Below, one piece after another: positions 1-5,273 of a stretch of 9,015 bases of DNA. The position numbers and the translations under genes are program-made. This stretch comes from Pseudomonas sp. UBA5782 (GTDB lineage: Bacteria > Pseudomonadota > Gammaproteobacteria > Pseudomonadales > Pseudomonadaceae), in the NCBI GenBank assembly GCA_002418465.1, contig DIEE01000021.1, positions 441 to 9,455 of the forward strand. Reading direction: 5' to 3'. Under the pieces are notes generated by a model. It saw only the letters and a list, made by a program, of their open reading frames with translations, had not been told where the DNA came from and ran no database searches. Numbering within the stretch: position 1 is the stretch's first letter; every line of letters begins with the position of its first letter.

Positions 1-9
1 GCCCCCCCC
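1..9. other. Poly-C start of the sequence, probable artefact
   Basis: The window opens with G and eight C directly before the pyrF ATG, and another six C follow the ATG. Together with the poly-C end at 9001-9013 this suggests low-quality contig ends. No promoter or ribosome binding site for pyrF is present in it. Confidence 0.5.
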
Positions 10-708
10 ATGCCCCCCTGCCAGTCCCCGATCATCGTCGCTCTGGATTTCCCCAACCGCGATGCCGCGCTGAAGCTCGCCGATCAGCTCGATCCGGCGC
101 TGTGCCGGGTCAAGGTCGGCAAGGAGCTGTTCACCAGTTGCGCCTCGGACATCGTCGCGACCCTGCGTGACCGCGGCTTCGAGGTGTTCCTCGATCTGAA
201 ATTCCACGACATCCCCAACACCACGGCGATGGCGGTGAAGGCGGCGGCGGAAATGGGCGTGTGGATGGTCAACGTGCACTGCTCCGGTGGCCTGCGGATG
301 ATGGCCGCGTGCCGCGAGACGCTGGAGCGCTTCAACGGGCCGAAGCCGCTGCTGATCGGGGTGACCGTGCTGACCAGCATGGAGCGCGAGGATCTGGCCG
401 GGATCGGTCTGGACGTGGAGCCGCAGGTGCAGGTGCTGCGTCTGGCGGCGCTGGCGGAAAAGGCCGGGATGGACGGGCTGGTCTGTTCGGCGCAGGAGGC
501 GACCGCGCTGAAGGCGGCGCATCCGGGGCTGCAACTGGTCACCCCCGGCATCCGCCCGGCCGGCAGTGCGCAGGATGACCAGCGGCGCATCCTCACCCCG
601 CGCCAGGCGCTGGACGCTGGTTCGGACTACCTGGTGATCGGCCGCCCGATCAGCCAGGCGGCCAACCCGGCGCAGGCGTTGTCGGCGGTGGTCGCGGAGC
701 TGGCCTGA
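10..708 (+). CDS. pyrF: Orotidine 5'-phosphate decarboxylase
   Basis: This enzyme decarboxylates orotidine monophosphate to UMP, the last step of de novo pyrimidine synthesis, in the cytoplasm. The 232-residue product is full length for the bacterial family. The catalytic Lys-Asp-Lys-Asp set is visible: K35 in VKVGK, then D62, K64 and D67 in the signature DLKFHDIPN (62-70). D13 in VALDF, PGIRP (179-183) and GRPI (211-214, with phosphate-binding R212) complete the TIM-barrel active site. From memory the protein matches Pseudomonas aeruginosa PyrF closely over its whole length, which supports the ATG at 10. Only nine bases precede it, so no ribosome binding site can be judged. Codons 2-3 are a run of six C next to an end-of-sequence poly-C stretch, so the Pro-Pro there (Ser-Ala in the P. 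aeruginosa protein as I recall it) may be sequence error. It converges with the oxidoreductase downstream. Confidence 0.96.
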   Translation: MPPCQSPIIVALDFPNRDAALKLADQLDPALCRVKVGKELFTSCASDIVATLRDRGFEVFLDLKFHDIPNTTAMAVKAAAEMGVWMVNVHCSGGLRMMAACRETLERFNGPKPLLIGVTVLTSMEREDLAGIGLDVEPQVQVLRLAALAEKAGMDGLVCSAQEATALKAAHPGLQLVTPGIRPAGSAQDDQRRILTPRQALDAGSDYLVIGRPISQAANPAQALSAVVAELA

Positions 709-750
709 GGGACGCTTTGCAGAGGCGAACGACTCTGAGGATGCGTGTTG

Positions 751-803
751 AGGGGCGAACCTGTGCGCCTTTTCAGTCGGGCAAGGCGAACAAGTTCGCC
801 CCT
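751..803. repeat. Pair of inverted REP-like palindromic units
   Basis: Two 21-base units, 751-771 and 783-803, are reverse complements of each other at 19 of 21 positions, with 11 bases between them. Each unit is itself palindromic: the second contains ggcgaac-aa-gttcgcc (785-800), and the first is the same hairpin with a mismatch. The sequence ending in ttcgcccctacag resembles the REP elements scattered between Pseudomonas genes (recognition from memory). The pair sits between the convergent stops of pyrF and the oxidoreductase. It could fold into one long hairpin or two short ones, and may limit read-through or protect 3' ends from both sides. There is no T-tract of an ordinary intrinsic terminator. 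Confidence 0.7.
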
Positions 804-825
804 ACAGTTGCCCGTGACTGCCCGG

Positions 826-840
826 GCGGGTGAAACCCGC
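826..840. repeat. Short hairpin next to the REP pair
   Basis: A perfect 6-bp stem, gcgggt-gaa-acccgc, lies between the REP pair and the 3' end of the minus-strand oxidoreductase. It ends 25 bases from that gene's stop codon. It resembles the hairpin that often accompanies REP units in Pseudomonas intergenic regions and may be part of the same composite element or a weak terminator. No T-tract follows on either strand, so terminator activity is only a possibility. Confidence 0.4.
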
Positions 841-865
841 GGCATAACGAGCAGCGTGATGCGAT

Positions 866-1873
866 TCAGCTGACCTTCAGCACCAGTTTGCCGAAGTTCT
901 CGCCCTTGAACAGTTTGCCGAGGGTTTCCGGGAAGGTTTCCAGGCCTTCGACGATGTCCTCGCGGCTCTTCAACTGGCCGCTGGCCAGCCAGCCGCCGAT
1001 CTCCTTCATCGCCGCCGGGAAGCCGGCCGCGTGGTCCATCACCACGAAACCCTCCATCCGCGCGCGGTTCACCAGCAGCGACAGGTAGTTGGCCGGGCCC
1101 TTCATCGCCTGCTTGTTGTTGTACTGGCTGATGGCGCCGCAGATCACCACCCGCGCGCCGCGGGCGAGTCGGCTGAGCACCGCGTCCAGGGTGTCGCCGC
1201 CGACGTTGTCGAAGTAGACGTCGACGCCTTTCGGGCATTCGCGCTTGAGGCCTTCGGCAAGGTCCTCGCTCTTGTAGTCGATGGCGCCGTCGAAGCCCAG
1301 TTCGTCGATCAGGTAGCGGCACTTCTCGGCGCCGCCGGCGATGCCGATCACCCGGCAGCCCTTGATCCTGGCGATCTGCCCGGCGACGCTGCCGACCGCG
1401 CCGGCGGCGCCGGACAGCACCACGGTATCGCCGGCTTTCGGCGCACCGGTTTCCAGCAGCGCGAAGTAGGCGGTCATGCCGGTCATGCCGAGGGCGGACA
1501 GGTAGACCGGTAGCGGCGCGCGCTGCGGGTCGACCTTGTACAGCCCGTTCGGCGCGCCGAGGAAGTAGTCCTGCACGCCGAGCGCGCCGTTGACGTGGTC
1601 GCCGACGGCGAAATCGGGATGCTGCGAGGCGACCACCTCGCCGACGCCCAGGGCGCGCATCACCTCGCCCAGGCCCACTGGGGGAATGTACGACTTGCCT
1701 TCGTTCATCCAGCCGCGCATGGCCGGGTCGAGGGAAAGGTACTTGATGCGCACCAGGATCTGCCCCTGGCCGGGTTCGCCCACCGGCTTCTCCACGTATT
1801 CGAAGGTGTCGCGGGTGGCTTCGCCGGTAGGGCGCTTGGCGAGGAGGAACTGGCGGTTGCTGGCGGCAGACAT
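866..1873 (-). CDS. NADPH-dependent medium-chain oxidoreductase (CurA/LTB4DH-like)
   Basis: This is a zinc-free medium-chain dehydrogenase/reductase of the CurA / leukotriene B4 12-hydroxydehydrogenase group, cytoplasmic enzymes that reduce C=C bonds of alpha,beta-unsaturated ketones and aldehydes with NADPH. The 335-residue product is typical in length. An N-terminal GroES-like substrate domain (about 1-125) is followed by GMTGMTAYFALLE (129-141), the Rossmann loop AAGAVGSVAGQ (156-166), the 2'-phosphate pocket GGAEKCRYL (180-188, with K184 and Y188) and FDNVGG (221-226). The C-terminal GENFGKLVLKV is also typical. No cysteine/histidine zinc site is seen. I chose the ATG at 1873 because family proteins begin at this point and a promoter lies just upstream; the frame stays open to 2005, but that 44-residue extension looks like non-coding DNA. 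The ribosome binding site is weak. It is divergent from the dehydrogenase at 2102. The family is clear, but the physiological substrate is unknown. Confidence 0.9.
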   Translation of the reverse strand: MSAASNRQFLLAKRPTGEATRDTFEYVEKPVGEPGQGQILVRIKYLSLDPAMRGWMNEGKSYIPPVGLGEVMRALGVGEVVASQHPDFAVGDHVNGALGVQDYFLGAPNGLYKVDPQRAPLPVYLSALGMTGMTAYFALLETGAPKAGDTVVLSGAAGAVGSVAGQIARIKGCRVIGIAGGAEKCRYLIDELGFDGAIDYKSEDLAEGLKRECPKGVDVYFDNVGGDTLDAVLSRLARGARVVICGAISQYNNKQAMKGPANYLSLLVNRARMEGFVVMDHAAGFPAAMKEIGGWLASGQLKSREDIVEGLETFPETLGKLFKGENFGKLVLKVS

Positions 1874-1904
1874 GGCAAGTACTCGAATCGAAGGGTAGGT
1901 GACT

Positions 1905-1933
1905 GTGATAGTTGGCCCCGGGCGTGGGTTCAA
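1905..1933 (-). promoter_or_regulatory. Sigma-70-type promoter of the oxidoreductase
   Basis: On the minus strand a -35 box TTGAAC (1933-1928) and a -10 box TATCAC (1910-1905) are separated by exactly 17 bases. Transcription would start near 1898 and give a leader of about 25 bases before the ATG at 1873. The -35 matches the TTGACA consensus at 5 of 6 positions and the -10 matches TATAAT at 4 of 6. This supports the downstream ATG as the true start. It is a prediction from motif and spacing only. Confidence 0.5.
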
Positions 1934-2061
1934 GTTTCGTCTGTCGGGGGAATGCCCGCCGATCCGTTCGATTGATGGTGGGGCGGGGTGTTTCATCAGC
2001 TGCATGGATCGTCAGCCAACCGGCGTCCTGATAGTGATGCCGTTGCGCGCGGGCGCCTGGC

Positions 2062-2094
2062 TAGACTGCGGCGCACGACTCGCCACTACCGAGG
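2062..2094 (+). promoter_or_regulatory. Possible -10 box and ribosome binding site of the SDR gene
   Basis: TAGACT at 2062-2067 resembles a -10 element and would place transcription start about 28 bases before the ATG at 2102. TTGCGC at 2043-2048 is only 13 bases upstream, too close for a normal -35, so the promoter is uncertain. GAGG at 2091-2094 is a good Shine-Dalgarno, seven bases before the ATG, and decides the start codon. The rest of the 228-base divergent region (1874-2101) shows no clear operator dyad. Confidence 0.35.
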
Positions 2095-2101
2095 ATTGAA
2101 G

Positions 2102-2863
2102 ATGAGCATGACGTTTTCCGGCCAGGTCGCCCTGGTCACCGGCGGCGCTGCCGGTATCGGTCGCGCCACCGCCCAGGCGTTCGCCGCCGAAGGGCTGAAG
2201 GTGGTGGTGTCCGATCTGGACGCCGCCAATGGCGAAGCCACCGTCGAGGCGATCCGCGCGGCCGGCGGCGAGGCCCGCTTCATCCGCTGCGACGTCACCC
2301 GCGAGGCCGAGGTGAAGGCGCTGATGGGCGGCGTGATCGGCGCCTACGGTCGCCTGGACTACGCCTTCAACAACGCCGGCATCGAGATCGAGAAGGGCAA
2401 GCTGGCCGACGGTGGCGAGGACGAGTTCGACGCCATCATGGCGGTCAACGTGAAGGGCGTCTGGCTGTGCATGAAGCACCAGATTCCGCTGCTGCTGGCG
2501 CAGGGCGGTGGCGCGATCGTCAACACCGCTTCGGTGGCCGGCCTGGGCGCGGCGCCGAAGATGAGCATCTACGCGGCCTCCAAGCACGCGGTGATCGGCC
2601 TGACCAAATCCGCTGCCATCGAGTATGCGAAGAAGAAGCTGCGGGTCAACGCGGTGTGCCCGGCGGTGATCGACACCGACATGTTCCGCCGCGCCTACGA
2701 GGCGGACCCGCGCAAGGCCGACTTCGCCGCCGCCATGCACCCCGTCGGGCGCATCGGCCTGGTCGAGGAAATCGCCGCCGCGGTGCTCTACCTGTGCAGC
2801 GACGGCGCGGCCTTCACCACCGGCCACGCACTCGCGGTGGACGGCGGCGTCACCGCGATCTGA
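2102..2863 (+). CDS. Classical short-chain dehydrogenase/reductase (SDR)
   Basis: This is a cytoplasmic NAD(P)-dependent oxidoreductase of the classical SDR family. The 253-residue length is typical. In order it shows the nucleotide-binding TGGAAGIG (13-20), D38 at the end of beta-2 (which usually means preference for NAD(H)), the adenine-ring Asp of CDVT (D64), NNAG (90-93), the helix-4 Asn (N116), the catalytic Ser (S144) and Y157-A-A-S-K161. The C-terminal strand TTGHALAVDGG is also typical. The start at 2102 follows GAGG by seven bases and gives the MSMTFSGQVALVTGG opening usual for these proteins; the frame stays open back to 1988, but that part is not SDR-like. It is divergent from the medium-chain oxidoreductase, a pairing I believe recurs beside pyrF in other Pseudomonas. 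Automatic names such as glucose or 2,5-dichloro-diol dehydrogenase would not be justified, because the substrate cannot be read from the sequence. Confidence 0.93.
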   Translation: MSMTFSGQVALVTGGAAGIGRATAQAFAAEGLKVVVSDLDAANGEATVEAIRAAGGEARFIRCDVTREAEVKALMGGVIGAYGRLDYAFNNAGIEIEKGKLADGGEDEFDAIMAVNVKGVWLCMKHQIPLLLAQGGGAIVNTASVAGLGAAPKMSIYAASKHAVIGLTKSAAIEYAKKKLRVNAVCPAVIDTDMFRRAYEADPRKADFAAAMHPVGRIGLVEEIAAAVLYLCSDGAAFTTGHALAVDGGVTAI

Positions 2864-2944
2864 TCCGCTCGCCGCTACGACGCCTTCGGGCGGAACGGCA
2901 GGGACGCCTTTTCCGCCTACGCTCTCTTTTCACGCGTGGTTCGG

Positions 2945-2967
2945 GACAAGCCGCCGTTTCGCTTGTC
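2945..2967. repeat. Inverted repeat upstream of the alkylsulfatase
   Basis: A perfect 7-bp inverted repeat, gacaagc and gcttgtc, with a 9-base spacer lies 36 bases before the sulfatase start, inside the 140-base gap after the SDR gene (2864-3003). It could be an operator for the sulfatase gene or a leader hairpin. The outer gggac (2943-2947) can also pair with gtccc (2981-2985), which would give an alternative fold. No convincing -10/-35 pair and no T-tract terminator is seen in this gap, so read-through from the SDR gene is possible. Function is unproven. Confidence 0.35.
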
Positions 2968-3003
2968 GCAGACTGCGTTCGTCCCAAAAGAAGAGAGAAC
3001 TTC

Positions 3004-4977
3004 ATGCCTGTGCCCCTGTTGCTGCAAGGCCTTTCCTTGGCCCTGATCGGCGGATTCGTCGCCACCTCGCTGGCCGCCGAATCGGCCAAACCGGCCACCG
3101 CGCTGACCGCATCGGTCAACGCCGCCTGGAACGAGCGCCTGCCGTTCGCCGACCAGGCCGATTTCCAGGCCGCCCGCCGCGGCCTCATCGAAGCCTTCGA
3201 CGGCGTGATCCAGGACGAGGACGGCAAGCCGGCCTGGGACCTTTCCGCCTACGCCTTCCTCAACGGCAAGCCGGCGCCGGATTCGGTCAACCCGAGCCTC
3301 TGGCGCCAGGCGCAGCTGAACAACATCGCCGGGCTGTTCCAGGTCGGCGAGCGGCTCTACCAGCTGCGCGGCATGGACCTGGCCAACATGAACGTCATCG
3401 AGGGCGACAGCGGGCTGATCATCGTCGACCCGCTGCTCAACCAGGCCACCGCCAGGGCCGCGCTGGAGCTGTACTACAAGCACCGCCCGCGCAAGCCGGT
3501 GGTGGCGGTGATCTACACCCACGCGCACGTCGATCACTTCGGTGGCGTGCGCGGGGTGGTCGACGAGGCCGAGGTGAAGGCCGGCAAGGTGCACATCTAC
3601 GCACCGGAGGGCTTCTTCGAGCACGCCATCAGCGAGAACGTGATGGCTGGCCCGGCGATGAGCCGTCGCGCGCAGTACATGTACGGCGCGCCGCTGCCGC
3701 GTGGCGAGCGCGGCCAGGTCGATGCCGGGCTCGGCAAGTCGGTGCCCAGCGCCGGCACCATCACCCTGATCCGGCCCACCGACCTGATCGCCGAGCCCAT
3801 CGAGCGACGGCGCATCGACGGCATCGACATCGAATTCCAGCTGACCCCCGGCACCGAGGCGCCGGCGGAGATGAACCTGTACTTCCCGCAGTTCCGCGCG
3901 CTGTGCATGGCGGAAAACGCCGCGCGGGTGCAGCACAACATCCTCACCCTGCGTGGTGCGCTGGTGCGCGATCCGAAGGTCTGGGCCGGCTACCTCGACC
4001 AGGCGCTGCAGCGCTACGGCGACAAGTCCGACGTGCTGTTCGCCCAGCACCACTGGCCGACCTGGGGCCAGGCCGAGATCCAGACCTTCCTCGCCGACCA
4101 GCGCGACATGTACGCCTTCATCAACAGCCAGACGCTGCGCCTGCTCAACCAGGGCCTGACGCCGATGGAGATCGCCGAGAAGCTTAAGACGCTGCCGCCG
4201 AAGCTGGCCAACAAGTGGTACACCCGCGATTACTACGGCTCGCTGAGCCACAACGTGCGCGCCGTCTACCAGCGCTACATGGGCTTCTACGACGGCAATC
4301 CGGCCAACCTCAACCCGCTGCCGCCGGTCGAGGCCGGGCAGCATTACGTGGCTGCCATGGGCGGCGCGGACAAGGTGCTGGCGTTGGCCCGCGAATCGTT
4401 CAGGCAGGGCGACTACCGCTGGGTGGCGCAGCTGACCAACCACCTGGTGTTCGCCGAGCCGGACAACCGGGCCGCCCGCGAGCTGCAGGCCGACGCCCTC
4501 GAGCAGCTCGGCTACCAGAGCGAGAACGCCACCTGGCGCAACGCCTACCTGATGGGTGCCAACGAGCTGCGCAACGGCGTTTCCAAACAGGCCAGCGCCG
4601 CCAGCAGCGCGCCGGACCTGGTCCGCTCGCTGAACCCGGCGATGTTCTTCGACTACCTGTCGGTGCGCATCGACGCCGAGAAGGAGGCCGGCGAGGACCT
4701 GCTGATCAACTGGAGCTTCAGCGACCTCAGGGAAGACTACGCGCTGACCCTGCGCAACGGCGTGCTCACCCACCGCGACGGCGTGCTGCATCCACGGGCC
4801 GATGTCAGCGTGACCATGGACAAGGCACTGCTCGACCGCATCGCGCTGAAGGAAACCAGCTTCCTCAAGCAACTGATGGTCGGCAACATCAGCATGCAGG
4901 GCGAACGCCTCAAGCTCGGCCGCCTGCTCGGTGGCATGGACGAGCTTGACGGCAACTTCAACATCGTCACGCCCTGA
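3004..4977 (+). CDS. SdsA1-type metallo-beta-lactamase-fold alkylsulfatase
   Basis: This enzyme is predicted to hydrolyse primary alkyl sulfates, such as dodecyl sulfate, to the alcohol plus sulfate using two zinc ions. It has 657 residues, almost the length of P. aeruginosa SdsA1. A hydrophobic N-terminus (4-24, then LAAES) suggests Sec export, though it lacks a Lys or Arg before the core. The metallo-beta-lactamase domain (about 110-355) carries T-H173-A-H175-V-D177-H178-FGG, the second-metal acidic residues in TPGTEAPAEMN (E285 or E289) and CMAEN (E304), and H349/H350 in AQHHWP. An alkylsulfatase dimerisation domain (about 385-525) and a C-terminal SCP2-like lipid-binding domain (about 535-655) follow, as in the family. 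The ATG at 3004 is preceded by GAGAG six bases away, and no ATG, GTG or TTG in frame just upstream offers another start. It lies upstream of alcohol and aldehyde dehydrogenases that could use its product, but a terminator separates them. The symbol sdsA1 would be reasonable by similarity only. Confidence 0.93.
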   Translation: MPVPLLLQGLSLALIGGFVATSLAAESAKPATALTASVNAAWNERLPFADQADFQAARRGLIEAFDGVIQDEDGKPAWDLSAYAFLNGKPAPDSVNPSLWRQAQLNNIAGLFQVGERLYQLRGMDLANMNVIEGDSGLIIVDPLLNQATARAALELYYKHRPRKPVVAVIYTHAHVDHFGGVRGVVDEAEVKAGKVHIYAPEGFFEHAISENVMAGPAMSRRAQYMYGAPLPRGERGQVDAGLGKSVPSAGTITLIRPTDLIAEPIERRRIDGIDIEFQLTPGTEAPAEMNLYFPQFRALCMAENAARVQHNILTLRGALVRDPKVWAGYLDQALQRYGDKSDVLFAQHHWPTWGQAEIQTFLADQRDMYAFINSQTLRLLNQGLTPMEIAEKLKTLPPKLANKWYTRDYYGSLSHNVRAVYQRYMGFYDGNPANLNPLPPVEAGQHYVAAMGGADKVLALARESFRQGDYRWVAQLTNHLVFAEPDNRAARELQADALEQLGYQSENATWRNAYLMGANELRNGVSKQASAASSAPDLVRSLNPAMFFDYLSVRIDAEKEAGEDLLINWSFSDLREDYALTLRNGVLTHRDGVLHPRADVSVTMDKALLDRIALKETSFLKQLMVGNISMQGERLKLGRLLGGMDELDGNFNIVTP

Positions 4978-5014
4978 GGCGCCACCTCCGGCCGATGGAC
5001 GATTGACCCCTTCG

Positions 5015-5036
5015 ACGCGGCTTCGGCCGCGTTTTT
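5015..5036 (+). terminator. Intrinsic terminator after the alkylsulfatase
   Basis: A perfect 7-bp GC-rich stem, acgcggc-ttcg-gccgcgt, closes on a stable UUCG tetraloop and runs straight into five T (5032-5036). It starts 38 bases after the sulfatase stop. There is no A-tract on the left side, so it should act only on plus-strand transcription. It separates the sulfatase transcript from the alcohol dehydrogenase operon. Confidence 0.88.
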
Positions 5037-5071
5037 CATGGGCGCTGCGCAGGCGTGGCGCGCACCGCGAA

Positions 5072-5119
5072 CTGTCGCAGAAGTGTTCTGCCTGTTCCGG
5101 CGAATGCGACAGCTGTCGC
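5072..5119. promoter_or_regulatory. Candidate activator-binding site with TGTCGC half-sites
   Basis: A perfect 14-bp palindrome, gcgacagctgtcgc, occupies 5106-5119. A third copy of the half-site, ctgtcgc, lies at 5072-5078; with its next base (ctgtcgca) it is the exact inverse of tgcgacag at 5105-5112. A further 6-bp dyad, gcagaa-gtg-ttctgc, spans 5077-5091. The palindrome centre lies about 88 bases upstream of the -24 element of the sigma-54 promoter, a usual distance for enhancer sites of sigma-54 activators. The binding protein is not encoded in this window and the assignment is an inference from symmetry and position. Confidence 0.5.
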
Positions 5120-5199
5120 GCCCGCGGGCCCTCCCGAAATTCTCGCTGAAATCGCTGCAGGCCGCGTGGTAGACGGCTTTCGGCGTGCTTCTGAGCGCC

Positions 5200-5215
5200 T
5201 GGCACAGCGGTTGCT
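5200..5215 (+). promoter_or_regulatory. Sigma-54 (RpoN) promoter of the alcohol dehydrogenase operon
   Basis: TGGCAC (5200-5205), five bases, then TTGCT (5211-5215) matches the sigma-54 -24/-12 consensus TGGCAC-N5-TTGCW without a mismatch and with the required GG-to-GC spacing. Transcription is expected near 5226, leaving a leader of about 48 bases before the ATG at 5274. Sigma-54 promoters need an ATP-dependent enhancer-binding activator, so the operon should be silent without its inducing signal. The candidate enhancer site lies upstream at 5072-5119. Confidence 0.8.
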
Positions 5216-5228
5216 CTCCCGTATCTGA

Positions 5229-5247
5229 CTGCAGCGAAGCGCTGCGG
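5229..5247 (+). promoter_or_regulatory. Leader hairpin in the alcohol dehydrogenase mRNA
   Basis: An 8-bp stem (one G-U pair), ctgcagcg-aag-cgctgcgg, lies three bases after the start of transcription predicted from the sigma-54 promoter. The Shine-Dalgarno GGAG (5264-5267), six bases before the ATG, stays outside the stem. A 5'-terminal hairpin of this kind often stabilises an mRNA. There is no T-tract, so it is not a terminator. Its role is inferred. Confidence 0.4.
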
Positions 5248-5273
5248 CACCTAATAAGAAACGGGAGAAACCC

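Noticed and set aside
1874..2005. 44-residue N-terminal extension of the minus-strand oxidoreductase
   Set aside because: It has no family similarity, would cover the TTGAAC-N17-TATCAC promoter, and the usual start of these proteins is the ATG at 1873.
1988..2101. Upstream start for the SDR gene
   Set aside because: The 38 extra residues do not look like SDR sequence, while GAGG seven bases before the ATG at 2102 gives a normal start.
2881..2892. cgcc-ttcg-ggcg hairpin after the SDR gene as a terminator
   Set aside because: The stem is only 4 bp and no T-tract follows within the next several bases.
2467..3003. Open frame continuous with the sulfatase and running back into the SDR gene
   Set aside because: The upstream part is an out-of-frame reading of the SDR coding sequence. 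The sulfatase proper begins at 3004, with a signal-like N-terminus.
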